The notes under the pieces were generated by a model. That model worked only from the letters and a program-made list of their open reading frames with translations. It was not told where the DNA came from and did no database searches. From contig NZ_JADYVE010000010.1 of NCBI RefSeq assembly GCF_020193655.1, positions 1 to 64,000 of the forward strand: 64,000 bases of DNA. The letters are read 5' to 3'. The stretch is from Ensifer sp. IC3342 (GTDB taxonomy: Bacteria > Pseudomonadota > Alphaproteobacteria > Rhizobiales > Rhizobiaceae). The stretch's first letter is position 1. Each line of letters starts with the position of its first letter. Made by a program: the position numbers and the translations under genes. Below, piece by piece: positions 25,071 to 34,235 of the stretch.

Positions 25071-25412
25071 GACATTCGCACCATAGCCAGACGGCGCCGT
25101 GCGCCTCCCGAACACTGACGCTCTTCTGTGCAAGTTGATGTGCCCGCCCCACCGGGCAAGGCGGCCCGAACCTGGCCTTCGAGGCGCACTTAAAAGGAGT
25201 CCCGAAAGGCTGACTTGCACAGACCTGAGAAGCAGCGCACCATCATAAATAGTAAAGCTTCCATCTACTGTTCGGATCAAGGACACTTCGTTATTCGCCG
25301 CAGGGATCGGACATTGATCAGCGTCAACGACTTTCGGTTGTAAGGAGCGGATAGATCTCATGGCACCGCTTGTGGTTAGAACGCAGCGGCAAGGGCTGAA
25401 TGGAGTTTCGCG
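25071..25412. other. Intergenic region upstream of phaC
   Basis: 342 bp with no gene. It must contain the phaC promoter, but I see no clear sigma-54 or other recognisable site. GGAG lies 7 nt before the phaC ATG. Confidence 0.5.
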
Positions 25413-27251
25413 ATGGAGAGATTGACGCGTGACACACCAGTCTTGGTTACAGACCGCCCGGCGCAAGCAGGGTCGGCCGTCTCGGTAGCGGCTCAATCGG
25501 TATTGCCGCACGAGGACAAGGACTTGGGGAGCGAAGCATTCCGGGCGATCGATCGGATGCGTGAAGCTCTGAGTGCAATGGCGACGGGAGGTCTTTCACC
25601 TGCCGCATTGGCGCTCGCCTTCTTCGACTGGTCGATCCACCTCGCATCGGCTCCGGGCAAGCGCATGGAACTTGCCGACAAGGCAGCGCGGAATTGGGGC
25701 CTGCTGCTGACTTACATGGCTGCGGCGGCCACGCGTTCGGACGCGCCGCCCTGCATTGAGGCGCTGCCAGGAGACAACCGGTTTCGCGCGGAGGGCTGGC
25801 AACAGCAACCCTACACGGTCTGGGCTCAGGCGTTCTTGCTCTGTCAGCAATGGTGGCACAATGTCACGCGCAACGTCCCCGGCATGACACCGCACCACGA
25901 GGACGTTGTCTCCTTCACGGCGCGTCAACTGCTGGACATGTTCTCGCCGTCCAACATTCCCTTCGCCAACCCGGAAGTGATCCACAAGGCGATAGAGACG
26001 GGCGGGGCGAACTTCGCGCAGGGATTCCGCAATTGGTTCGAAGACGCCAGCCGGCTGGCCATGAAGCAGCCTCCGGTCGGGACGGAAGCGTTCCGCGTAG
26101 GGCGGGAGATCGCGGTGACGCCCGGAAAGGTCGTCTACCGAAACCACCTGATCGAGTTGATCCAGTACGCGTCCGCGACCGAGAACGTCCTGGCCGAGCC
26201 GATCCTGATCGTGCCGGCCTGGATCATGAAATACTACATCCTCGACCTTTCACCGCATAATTCGCTCGTCCGCTATCTCGTGTCGCGGGGCCACACGGTT
26301 TTTTGCGTTTCCTGGCGCAATCCGACCGCGAAGGACCGCGACCTCACTCTCGACGATTATCGGCGGCTGGGAATCATGGCCGCGCTCGATGCCGTCAGCG
26401 CCATCGTTCCTGAAAGCAAGATCCACGCGACGGGCTACTGCCTGGGAGGGACGCTTTTAGCGATCGCGGCGGCCGCGATGGCGCGCGCCGAAGACAAGCG
26501 ATTGGCATCCGTTACGCTGTTTGCCGCCCAGACGGACTTCTCCGAACCTGGCGAACTGGCGCGCTTCATCGACCATAGCCAGATGCACTATCTCGAGAGC
26601 ATGATGTGGAACAGCGGCTATCTTTCCGCCGATCAGATGGCGGGCGCATTTCAACTGCTGCGCACCAACGATCTCGTGTGGTCGCGCCTCGTCCACGATT
26701 ACCTGATCGGTGGGCGCACCCCCATGAGCGATATCATGGCATGGAATGCGGACTCGACGCACATGCCCTACAGGATGCATGCGGAATATCTGCAGCGCCT
26801 CTATCTCGACAACGAACTTGCCTCCGGCCGTTTCATCGTTGACGGACGCCCGGCTCACCTCCAGAACATCCGCGTTCCCATGTTCGTCGTCGGGACGGAG
26901 CGAGACCATGTCGCACCGTGGCATTCGGTCTACAAGATACATTATCTCACCGATACCGACGTCACCTTTGTGCTGACAAGCGGGGGCCACAACGCCGGCA
27001 TCGTCTCCGAACCAGACCATCCCGGCAGACGTTTTCGCATCGCATTGACGCGTGCGATCGATTCTGGCGTCAGCGCGGAGGAGTGGGCCGCGGCAGCCTT
27101 GTCGAAGGACGGCTCATGGTGGCCGGATTGGGTCGACTGGCTCGCCTCCCATTCTGCGCCGGAACGGGTGCCGCCGCCGGTCATCGGCGCCCGCAAGAAA
27201 GGCTACCCTCCGATCGGGGATGCGCCCGGCACGTATGTCCATCAGCGATAA
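25413..27251 (+). CDS. phaC: Class I poly(3-hydroxyalkanoate) synthase PhaC
   Basis: Polymerises (R)-3-hydroxyacyl-CoA into PHB/PHA at the granule surface. 612 residues, normal for class I. The N-terminal PhaC domain includes NPEVIHKAIETGGANFAQGF. The lipase-like box is GYCLGGT with nucleophile C343; the catalytic Asp is in GTERDHVAPW and the catalytic His in SGGHNAG. The gene is alone, with no phaA, phaB or phasin beside it, so it may be a second synthase. The 3-hydroxybutyrate dehydrogenase gene is 8 kb away. Confidence 0.95.
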   Translation: MERLTRDTPVLVTDRPAQAGSAVSVAAQSVLPHEDKDLGSEAFRAIDRMREALSAMATGGLSPAALALAFFDWSIHLASAPGKRMELADKAARNWGLLLTYMAAAATRSDAPPCIEALPGDNRFRAEGWQQQPYTVWAQAFLLCQQWWHNVTRNVPGMTPHHEDVVSFTARQLLDMFSPSNIPFANPEVIHKAIETGGANFAQGFRNWFEDASRLAMKQPPVGTEAFRVGREIAVTPGKVVYRNHLIELIQYASATENVLAEPILIVPAWIMKYYILDLSPHNSLVRYLVSRGHTVFCVSWRNPTAKDRDLTLDDYRRLGIMAALDAVSAIVPESKIHATGYCLGGTLLAIAAAAMARAEDKRLASVTLFAAQTDFSEPGELARFIDHSQMHYLESMMWNSGYLSADQMAGAFQLLRTNDLVWSRLVHDYLIGGRTPMSDIMAWNADSTHMPYRMHAEYLQRLYLDNELASGRFIVDGRPAHLQNIRVPMFVVGTERDHVAPWHSVYKIHYLTDTDVTFVLTSGGHNAGIVSEPDHPGRRFRIALTRAIDSGVSAEEWAAAALSKDGSWWPDWVDWLASHSAPERVPPPVIGARKKGYPPIGDAPGTYVHQR

Positions 27252-27765
27252 AGCTACTTTTCGGGCAGTGGTGGACCGGCAACGCTAAAGGCTCAAAACC
27301 AGCAGCTAATCGCGCTGCATTTAGTTATGATGCGGATCGGCGGATGGTCGAGGAGACCTGTTGAGCGCCGAAGCTTCTTCTATAGGACCGTGCAACGATG
27401 CACTCTTTGCACCGCATGCTTGCTGTCGCGCGACGGTCGCAGGGCCGCACGTGCAGGGATCCTCCTCAAGGCGTCGACGGTGCGGGAATGTTGCCGTTTC
27501 GGCAATCAGCGATGCGGGGCGTTGTCAAAGCAGCCACCGGGCGATGCCGTGGCCGGGTGTTCGTTTATCGCGCACACATGGACATTCTCAGCGACGGCGC
27601 GGCCAGCTAAAGTTGCGCCTGCTTAAAGCTGGTGGCGTTTCAATCGATACATTATGCGATCTTTTCAGCACAGAACGAGAACAAGCTGGGGTTCTTCGTC
27701 GTATACGCCATCGCAAACAACGCCCGTTCCTGCCAGTCGCATGTTTAGCGCCGAGACGAAAGCAC
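27252..27765. other. Gap after phaC, no gene supported
   Basis: 514 bp. Readings in several frames are rich in Arg, Cys and Ser and lack ribosome binding sites. No repeat, tRNA or insertion-sequence feature was recognised. Confidence 0.5.
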
Positions 27766-28143
27766 CTACAGCAGCGTGGCAAGGATCAGCGCCGCGTAGG
27801 TGAGTTGGTGCAGCAGTTGATCGGCTCCGTGCATGGCCCAGTAGGCCCGGGTCGTAGCATCGGCGCGGCTATGCTGTGACAGCAATGCCTTACCGTAATC
27901 TATGAGATAGTGAGCCAGGAATTCCGCGAGCACAAGAATGGCGACGCGCGTCATGCCAGCGCTGGCGAGCATCAGCGCCGGCACGGTTCCGAGCGCGTGC
28001 CCGCCCGCATGCACGTAGCCGCCGATCATGCGGAAATTGCCCTTGCCGCGCAGGATCCAGGCTGGCTGCAGCACATAATCAACGACGAAGTGCTTGAGCT
28101 GCAGGCACGCGAGCATCGCCACCGTCGTAATCGCCATTTCCAT
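27766..28143 (-). CDS. DUF3307-like small membrane protein
   Basis: 125 residues from ATG 28143 (MEMAITTVAMLACLQLKHFVV). Four hydrophobic segments, with the DUF3307-like pattern LQLKHFVVDYVLQPAWI, then GGYVHAGGHALGT and LAEFLAHYLIDYGKA; the repeated His/Asp near helix ends are typical. Function is unknown. Its start lies inside the 3' end of the cyclase gene (about 65 bp overlap), so it looks like the last gene of the bufferin-ndh-cyclase operon. Confidence 0.7.
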   Translation of the reverse strand: MEMAITTVAMLACLQLKHFVVDYVLQPAWILRGKGNFRMIGGYVHAGGHALGTVPALMLASAGMTRVAILVLAEFLAHYLIDYGKALLSQHSRADATTRAYWAMHGADQLLHQLTYAALILATLL

Positions 28144-30013
28144 CGCTTCCTCCCGCGGACCGAACTCTTGGCTGGTCAATCGTATGTATGCCTACGGGCT
28201 TGGCCTTGCCGCGCACCGTCGCAAGCCCGAGCGGTCTCGTCATCGGCTCGGCCCCGAGCTCCCGCATGGTCGCGTCGCTGAGCACGATTTCGACGCCGCG
28301 CTCCTTGGCCACATTCACCAGTCGGCTCGCGAGATTGACCGTGTCGCCGATGGCGGTGTAGCTCAGCCGCTCGGCGGAACCGATATTGCCGATCAGCGCC
28401 GTGCCGCTGTTGATGCCGATGCGCACGCGGATCGCGTTCTCGCCGGTCGCGATTGGCGGGTCGTCATGCATTGCCGTCCGGATCGCGACAGCCGCGCGGC
28501 AGGCGCGGGCGGCATGATCCGCCTGCTTGCCCGGCGCATTCCAGATCGCCATAACCGCATCCCCGATGAACTTGTCGACCGTACCGCCCTCCGCATGGAC
28601 AGCGGCGACCGCAATAGTCAGGAAGCGCGTCAGATGCGGCTCGACGCCGGGTCCGAGCTTCTCCGTCAGCTCGGTGAAACCGGGCAGGTCGGCGAACATG
28701 ACGGTCACCTCGCAGACCTCGCCGCCCGGCTTCGGCTCGATGCTGCCCTCGACCAGCGGTCGCACGACATCGAGCGGCATGTAGCGAGCGAAGGCCGAAA
28801 GGCCGACGGCCATGCGCTTCAATGCCTGGGAGAAATCGTTGAGCTCGGCGAGGAAGGTCGGGTGATGGCGGACGCTCTCCAGCGAGAAGCGCTCGACCGC
28901 ACGCAATTGCGCTGCCAGCCGGGCGAGCGGGCGGGCGAAGAGGAAATTTGCAAGGGCGACCGCAGTCGCTGCGGCAAGGGCGGCCATAGCGAGCACGACG
29001 AAGGCTATGCGCCGGATATTCTTGTCAATACCGCTTGCGAAGGTCGAGCGTGGCGTGGCGGCAACAAGGCGCCAATTCTCGAACGGCAGGCGCGACGACG
29101 ACACGAAGATAGGTCCGAGCAAAGCGCTCGGCACAACGATGCGGAAGGCGTCGATTTTGCTGGCCGCGACCGCCTCGGCGGCGGCCGACGCCAGCGCATC
29201 GGAAGCAGGAAAGTCGGAAAAATGCGCCGCCATGACGCCGTCGGAGGGTTGCGACGTCGCAAGGACCCGCCCGCTCTCGTCAAGAACGAAGGCTTTGCTG
29301 AGCGCTGGTAGTTCGAGCGCCTGCAGCGCCTCGGAAAGGCGTCGGAGGCTCACGGCCACCATCACCACACCGGTAAACTTCCCGAAGGTCTCGACGCGCT
29401 TCGACAGGACCATGGCGGGCTCGAAACCATTCGGCAGCACGTTGGTCACCGTCCAGACGGGCTCTCCATTTTCCTTGCCCAATCGATACCAGGGAGCGCC
29501 GAGAGCCACATAGGCACTCTCCGCCTTGATCCGCTCCTCGAAAAAGATGTCGCCCGGGATCGGTCGATAAAGATCGCGCCGCAGCGAACGGAGTTCGCCG
29601 GCTCTCGCAGTGCCGATCTCCACCATCTCGATCCGGCCGTCGGCGGTCGCATGAGACCCGAAAAAACGCCCATCCGGAAAACCGAAGCCGATCCAGGCGA
29701 TTGACGGCTGCTCGCGCAGCAGCGACAGGAACAGGAATTCGCGCTTGACCTCGTCATCGGCGCTGATCGCACCCTGGAACAAGATGGAGCGGACAATTTC
29801 AGCCGTGCTCGACACGAGCGCCAGCGTCCGGGACAGATCGTTCCTAACGGACCCCGCCGTCTGGGCATCGAGACTCGCCACGATCTCCTCGATGCTCTCG
29901 CCGGCTGCCCGCTGCCAGATAAGATGGATCAGCGCGGCGGTGGAGAGCACCGATAGCATGACGAGAACGACGACGACCTGGGCGAGCTTCGGGCGATACA
30001 TACTAGGCCTCAT
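28079..30013 (-). CDS. Membrane class III adenylate/guanylate cyclase with extracytoplasmic sensor and HAMP
   Basis: 644-residue sensor cyclase. Helix 1 is at about 10-30, a periplasmic Cache-like sensor region at about 40-335, helix 2 at about 337-358, a HAMP linker follows, then the cyclase domain from about 425. Catalytic features look intact: metal-binding Asp in VMFADLPGFT and in KFIGDAVMAIW, the Lys before it, and the TAIGDTVNLASR block with Asp, Asn and Arg for substrate and transition state. It is therefore probably active. ATG 30013 overlaps the ndh stop region by 11 bp. The signal it senses is unknown. Confidence 0.9.
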   Translation of the reverse strand: MRPSMYRPKLAQVVVVLVMLSVLSTAALIHLIWQRAAGESIEEIVASLDAQTAGSVRNDLSRTLALVSSTAEIVRSILFQGAISADDEVKREFLFLSLLREQPSIAWIGFGFPDGRFFGSHATADGRIEMVEIGTARAGELRSLRRDLYRPIPGDIFFEERIKAESAYVALGAPWYRLGKENGEPVWTVTNVLPNGFEPAMVLSKRVETFGKFTGVVMVAVSLRRLSEALQALELPALSKAFVLDESGRVLATSQPSDGVMAAHFSDFPASDALASAAAEAVAASKIDAFRIVVPSALLGPIFVSSSRLPFENWRLVAATPRSTFASGIDKNIRRIAFVVLAMAALAAATAVALANFLFARPLARLAAQLRAVERFSLESVRHHPTFLAELNDFSQALKRMAVGLSAFARYMPLDVVRPLVEGSIEPKPGGEVCEVTVMFADLPGFTELTEKLGPGVEPHLTRFLTIAVAAVHAEGGTVDKFIGDAVMAIWNAPGKQADHAARACRAAVAIRTAMHDDPPIATGENAIRVRIGINSGTALIGNIGSAERLSYTAIGDTVNLASRLVNVAKERGVEIVLSDATMRELGAEPMTRPLGLATVRGKAKPVGIHTIDQPRVRSAGGSDGNGDYDGGDARVPAAQALRR

Positions 30014-31319
30014 GGTGACCGGTAATCAGCCGCGCGGCGCGATCATTGCGCACATAGGCCAGCGCCCAGTCGAGAAAGACGACGAGGCGATTACGGAAGC
30101 CGACGAGGAACCAGAGATGGGCGAAGTTCCAGACGAGCCATGCGGCATAGCCAGAAAGCCTGGCCCGGCCGAAATCCGCAACGGCTGCCTTGCGGCCGAT
30201 TGTGGCGAGATTGCCGTAGTCACGATAACGAAAGGGTGCCGATTGCTGTCCCGCGATGTCGCCCAGAATGGCGCGAGCCGCGTAGCGCCCCATCTGTTTG
30301 GCTGCCGGCGCCACGCCCGGTACGGGACGTCCGTCAGCATCGGTCACCGAAGCCGTGTCACCGATGACGAATATTTCGCTGTGGCCTGGCGGATTAAGGC
30401 GCTCGTCGACGATGACTCGCCCGGCGCGGTCGGCCGCCGCACCGATCCACTTGCCGGCACGTGAAGCCATGACGCCGGCGGCCCAGAGAATGCAGGCGGA
30501 ACCGATTTCAGTTCCGTCGGAGAGCCGCACGCCGTTGTCGTCGCAGGAGGCGACGGCATTGCCGAGCACGACCTCGACACCAAGCCTTTCCAGTTGTCTC
30601 TGGGCCTTTCTCGAAAGGCAGGGCGGCATCGCCGGCAGAATCCGCTCACCCGCCTCGACGAGCACGACCTGAGCGGAGGATGAATCGATGCGCCGAAAAT
30701 CGCGAACGATCGTCCTCCGGGAGAGCTCGGCGATCGCACCGGCGAGTTCGACGCCGGTCGGCCCGCCGCCGACGACGACGAAGGTCAACAACTTCTTCCG
30801 CAGACACGGGTCATCGGTCACTTCCGCCCGCTCGAATGCGGAGAGGATGCGCGCGCGGATCGCCGTCGCATCCGCGATTGTCTTCAGGCCGGGGGCGTGG
30901 TCCGCCCAGGTGTCGTTGCCGAAATAAGCGTGGCGGGCGCCAGTGGCGACAATCAGATAGTCGTAGGGGATGCGCCGGCTGCCGGTTACGACGCACCGCG
31001 CAGCGGTATCGACCGCCTCGACCTTATCCATCAGGACCGTGGCATTCGACTGCCGCGAAAGAATGCGGCGGATCGGCATGGCAATCTGCGCCGGCGAAAG
31101 CCCTGCAGTCGCTACCTGGTAGAGCAAAGGTTGAAACAGGTGATAGTTTCGCCGGTCGATAACTGTGACTTCGACCGGCGCGCGGCTCAGCGCCATCGCC
31201 GCGTTCAAGCCGCCGAAGCCGGCACCGAGAATGACGACGCGCGACCGGTGCTTTGCCTGGTCCGTGCCGGTCGCGATCTCGCCCGGCACGGAGGCGCTCT
31301 GAACAGGCGTCCCCAACAT
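30003..31319 (-). CDS. ndh: Type II NADH dehydrogenase (NDH-2)
   Basis: Single-subunit, non-proton-pumping NADH:quinone oxidoreductase, 438 residues. The FAD site is VVILGAGFGGLNAA, followed by FQPLLYQVATAGLSP, the quinone-site signature of NDH-2. The NADH site is FVVVGGGPTGVELAGAIAEL, and the second FAD block is IFVIGDTAS. A C-terminal amphipathic stretch (AWLVWNFAHLWFLVGFRNRLVV) attaches it to the membrane. The start directly follows the doxX stop (TGA GTG ATG), so GTG 31322 is an alternative. Clearly part of the buf operon. Confidence 0.92.
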   Translation of the reverse strand: MLGTPVQSASVPGEIATGTDQAKHRSRVVILGAGFGGLNAAMALSRAPVEVTVIDRRNYHLFQPLLYQVATAGLSPAQIAMPIRRILSRQSNATVLMDKVEAVDTAARCVVTGSRRIPYDYLIVATGARHAYFGNDTWADHAPGLKTIADATAIRARILSAFERAEVTDDPCLRKKLLTFVVVGGGPTGVELAGAIAELSRRTIVRDFRRIDSSSAQVVLVEAGERILPAMPPCLSRKAQRQLERLGVEVVLGNAVASCDDNGVRLSDGTEIGSACILWAAGVMASRAGKWIGAAADRAGRVIVDERLNPPGHSEIFVIGDTASVTDADGRPVPGVAPAAKQMGRYAARAILGDIAGQQSAPFRYRDYGNLATIGRKAAVADFGRARLSGYAAWLVWNFAHLWFLVGFRNRLVVFLDWALAYVRNDRAARLITGHHEA

Positions 31320-31322
31320 CAC

Positions 31323-31796
31323 TCAGCCTCCGGCACGGATACGGCGGGCGACCAGATGGTCGACGGAAAGGACTCCGGGGCCCCGCGAGAGGATGAGCAA
31401 GAGCAGGCTCGTCCACATCAGATGCTCAGCCCAATGATCCGGGTAAACGAAGATCTGGATGGTGGCGACGACGCCAAGCAGCATCAGTGAGGCGAGCCGC
31501 GCGAGCAGCCCCAAGGCGAGCATCGTCGCGCCACTAAGTTCTGTCGTCGTCGCCATGATGGCCGCCAGTCCGGGATCGAGCAGCGGCAAGTGGTATTCGA
31601 AGGCGAACAGCTGGAGCGTGACCGGCCAGGAGGCGAGCTTTGTCTGTGCGGACTGCCAGAAAACCTCTGCGATGGCAATGCGGGACGCCAATTGCACGAT
31701 CGATAGCGGCAGGGCGGCCGACCACTCCACGAACGCCTCGTGAAGCCTGTATATCGTTCTGGAAAAACTCATCGGTGTTGCGCGCATTGTGATCAT
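31323..31796 (-). CDS. DoxX family membrane protein (bufferin operon, GigD/BufD-like)
   Basis: 157 residues with four transmembrane segments of the DoxX type (ASRIAIAEVFWQSAQTKLAS, ELSGATMLALGLLARLASLM, HWAEHLMWTSLLLLILSRGP). ATG 31796 overlaps the bufC stop in ATGA. DoxX proteins occupy this place in the Caulobacter gig/buf operons, and a role in redox or quinone chemistry is proposed. Longer in-frame upstream sequence (to 32243) is a shadow of bufC. Confidence 0.85.
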   Translation of the reverse strand: MITMRATPMSFSRTIYRLHEAFVEWSAALPLSIVQLASRIAIAEVFWQSAQTKLASWPVTLQLFAFEYHLPLLDPGLAAIMATTTELSGATMLALGLLARLASLMLLGVVATIQIFVYPDHWAEHLMWTSLLLLILSRGPGVLSVDHLVARRIRAGG

Positions 31797-32593
31797 GACA
31801 CTCTCTCCTGCTGGTTGGAAGACTCCTTCATGCGATGGATGCCGATGACGAGCTCGCTGACGAAGAGGCCCGTCAGCGCTCGCGCGATATCGAACTCTGG
31901 CGAATGGCGGCAGGCGCGGGCGACCGCAGCCTCGAGTCCCCTGCCCCGCATCAACATGTGCCAGAACGCAAGCTCCGCGGCGTCGAGGCGCAGGAAGCGA
32001 ACGGTGTCGCCATGTCGCCAGAGCGCGATCCGCTCCGGTTCGCGGTTGAGATCTGCGAGCCCGTCGGCATCGCCTCCCTGCTGGTGCGCCGCCCAGATGC
32101 TGAGCGCGGGCCAGCGGCAGAAAAGGAGTCGCAGCGAAGGCTGTAGGAAGAGGGCGAAGGACGCGCTCGCGAGACCCTCGTAAAGCTCGATTAGTGTGCT
32201 TGGCCGTTGCAAGGGCGCGTCGAGCGCTTCGGCGATCTTCCACTCGATGCGCGCCACCTCAGAGACGAAGGGCATGTGAGCGGTCCCCTCGAAACGCGCG
32301 AGAAACGCGGCAAATCCTGCGCCGTAACGGGAAAGGCGTGGCTCTTGTGGCGGGCTGCTCCGGATGAAGCAGTTGGCCACGTAACTAAAGTAGCGTTCGT
32401 CGAGCAGCCGCACCGTCACGGGGAAGACGGCCTTCAAGGTCGTCGTGAGCGAGACCAGCGTATTGTTGCGGTAGATGTTGAGCCGCCTTGCCGGATCGAA
32501 ACGACCCCGCGCGAGCAGTGGCAGGATATCTGCCGGCCCGGTCGTCAGAACCGCACGCGCAACGACGCTCTGCAGAGTTTCAATGGAAGACAT
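31793..32593 (-). CDS. bufC: BufC, DUF2063 partner of the MNIO maturase
   Basis: 266 residues from ATG 32593 (MSSIETLQSVVARAVLTTG). The N-terminal DUF2063 domain shows RRLNIYRNNTLVSLTTTLKAVFPV, then FSYVANCFIRSSPPQEPRLSRYGAGFAAFL. The C-terminal domain is typical of RiPP recognition partners of MNIO enzymes, and includes FWHMLMRGRGLEAAVARA. It binds the precursor and delivers it to BufB. It overlaps bufB by 14 bp and doxX by 4 bp. Older annotations call it a DNA-binding protein. Confidence 0.88.
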   Translation of the reverse strand: MSSIETLQSVVARAVLTTGPADILPLLARGRFDPARRLNIYRNNTLVSLTTTLKAVFPVTVRLLDERYFSYVANCFIRSSPPQEPRLSRYGAGFAAFLARFEGTAHMPFVSEVARIEWKIAEALDAPLQRPSTLIELYEGLASASFALFLQPSLRLLFCRWPALSIWAAHQQGGDADGLADLNREPERIALWRHGDTVRFLRLDAAELAFWHMLMRGRGLEAAVARACRHSPEFDIARALTGLFVSELVIGIHRMKESSNQQERVS

Positions 32594-33611
32594 GCCCGTC
32601 CCTCCTGCAGTGATCCGATGCGCACTTGCCGCAAGCGGCTTTGACTGCCGCAATTGCGGCAAGCGCTGGGAAACGGATGCCTGTTGCGTCGTCTCGGCCA
32701 GGCAACCTCATGGTCTCGAAACGGCTGTCCCGCACCGTGGCAGCAGGCTCCTCAAGGCGTTCATCGAAGGCGATCCGCCGAGCGAGCATGTCGGCCCACA
32801 TCGCTTCGCCCAACAACACCTCGAGCGGCGGCACATCCGTGTCCCATTCGATTAATGTGGGTCGCGGGCCGATCGTGCGGAGAGCGTGGGCATAGAGCGA
32901 CCAGACGGCCGGTGGCACGCGCGACCCATGATCGTCGATGAGAATGACGTCCCCGTCCACTTCGTTGACTGCGTGGCCGGCAAGATGGATCTCACCGATG
33001 GCATCGGCAGGCAGAGCATCGATGAATGCCAAGGCATCGAAATCGAGATTGCTTGCGGAGACATGGACGTTGTTGACGTCCAGCAGCAAGCCGCAACCGG
33101 TCCGGCTGACGAGCTCGGCCAAAAACTCGGCCTCGGTCATGCTCGATTCCGCGAAGGCCAGATAGGCGGACAGGTTTTCGATGAACACTTGGCGCTTAAG
33201 CGTGTCCTGCAGTCGGCCGACGTTCCCGGACACGATAGTGAGCGCCTCCTCGTCGTAGCGGAGCGGCAGGAGGTCGTTCAGGTAGGCACCGTCGGCGACG
33301 CTCCAGGCAAGGTGCTCGGAGACGATCGCTGGCTGAAAGCGTTCGCAAACGCCATGCAGCCGCTCCAGATGCGTCCGGTCGAGACCTGAGGCGCTGCCAA
33401 GCGACAGTCCGACGCCGTGCACCGAAAGCGGATAAACCTCGCGCAGCTTCTCGAGCGCATCCACGGCCGCTGATTGGCCCATGTAGTTTTCGGCATGGAC
33501 TTCCAGCCAGCCCGCGGCGGGCTTGCGGGAGAGCATCTCGGCGATGTGTATGGAACGGAGGCCGATGCCCGCAGCGCACGGCACCGGGTGAGATGGAAAC
33601 GTCTTGGGCAT
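32580..33611 (-). CDS. bufB: BufB, MNIO (DUF692) multinuclear iron oxidative maturase
   Basis: Enzyme that converts Cys of the bufferin precursor into 5-thiooxazole copper ligands. The TIM-barrel core shows metal-binding blocks GWLEVHAENYMG, YPLSVHGVGLSLGSA, SEHLAWS, VFIENLSAYL, LLDVNNVHVSA, IGEIHLAGH and PTLIEWDTDVP. With 343 residues it is about 60 longer than the core; the tail ends in KAACGKCASDHCRRDGHVFH, with three Cys, and overlaps the start of bufC. Second gene of the operon, 35 bp after bufA. Confidence 0.9.
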   Translation of the reverse strand: MPKTFPSHPVPCAAGIGLRSIHIAEMLSRKPAAGWLEVHAENYMGQSAAVDALEKLREVYPLSVHGVGLSLGSASGLDRTHLERLHGVCERFQPAIVSEHLAWSVADGAYLNDLLPLRYDEEALTIVSGNVGRLQDTLKRQVFIENLSAYLAFAESSMTEAEFLAELVSRTGCGLLLDVNNVHVSASNLDFDALAFIDALPADAIGEIHLAGHAVNEVDGDVILIDDHGSRVPPAVWSLYAHALRTIGPRPTLIEWDTDVPPLEVLLGEAMWADMLARRIAFDERLEEPAATVRDSRFETMRLPGRDDATGIRFPALAAIAAVKAACGKCASDHCRRDGHVFH

Positions 33612-33646
33612 CGGTCTACTCCCTTTGCTTGGTTGTCTAGAGGCCG

Positions 33647-33916
33647 TCAGGCCTTAGGGGCGTTGCTGCCGCCGGCGATCTTTCCGCAAGTGCCGGCAGG
33701 CACGTAGATCCAGGCGTCGGCCTGGTCGTCCATCGTCGAGGTGCCCGCGCAGGAATGGGTTGCCGTCTGGCAGTCGTTCTGGCCAGCCTTGACGATGCCG
33801 TAGCACTTCTCGAACGAGAAATCGGGCTGGGCGGCCGGTCCTGCCGAAGCCGTGGAAGCCGTGACGGAAGCGATCGCCGCAAGCGCGGAACCGATGAGCG
33901 TACGCGTGTTGACCAT
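33647..33916 (-). CDS. bufA: Bufferin precursor peptide (DUF2282), copper-binding RiPP
   Basis: 89-residue exported precursor. ATG 33916 follows CCAGGAGATG. A long Sec-type signal ([18 protein letters not shown]) precedes the core with four conserved Cys: FEKCYG, QNDCQT, HSCAGT and AGTCGK. In bufferins the central cysteines become thiooxazoles, and the peptide binds copper in the periplasm and protects the cell. It heads the operon bufA-bufB-bufC-doxX-ndh-cyclase. A longer reading up to 34015 adds a non-conserved part. Confidence 0.9.
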   Translation of the reverse strand: MVNTRTLIGSALAAIASVTASTASAGPAAQPDFSFEKCYGIVKAGQNDCQTATHSCAGTSTMDDQADAWIYVPAGTCGKIAGGSNAPKA

Positions 33917-34229
33917 TGAACATCTCCTGGATCTGACGTTATTCAGACCGGACATCGGCCTGATACCAGGAAGCTTGGCAGACCCTTCTCGCTCTTTGAA
34001 ATGCTGTTCAGGCATGGTTTCAATAGCCGAACCGTCCGCCTGACTACGGGCAGCTGCAGACGAAAAAAGCCCCCCGGATCGGGGGGCAAGACTGCCATCG
34101 GGAGGCAGATGGCAAGGAGGGTGCGCACCCAGTGGCGGCGCGCTGCGATTGGTCGGGAAGCGTCGAACGCCCCTAGAGGTTTGAGCGGGATGCGGGCGAA
34201 AACCGCTTCACACCTTTCCTCATCCCGCT
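33917..34229. other. Region between bufA and the patatin gene
   Basis: 313 bp holding the bufA promoter on its left side, a T-tailed terminator for the patatin-bdhA operon at 34063-34087, and most of a palindromic repeat at 34180-34235. No gene seen. I could not identify an extracytoplasmic sigma factor or copper regulator box before bufA. Confidence 0.55.
34063..34087 (-). terminator. Intrinsic terminator of the bdhA-patatin operon
   Basis: On the minus strand a 7-bp stem GCCCCCC / GGGGGGC with a 5-nt loop is followed by six T residues. It lies about 145 bp after the patatin stop codon and prevents read-through into the buf operon. Confidence 0.85.
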
Positions 34230-34235
34230 CTAAAG
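34180..34235. repeat. Intergenic palindromic repeat
   Basis: TTTGAGCGGGATG at the left and CATCCCGCTCTAAAG at the right are inverted, with GCGAAAACCGCTTCACACC between them. From memory, this sequence type is very frequent between genes of Sinorhizobium and related rhizobia. The right arm runs into the last codons and the stop of the patatin gene. Confidence 0.6.

Noticed and set aside
27361-27879. 172-codon reading downstream of phaC
   Set aside because: No start signal, biased composition, and its 3' part is antisense to the DUF3307 gene.
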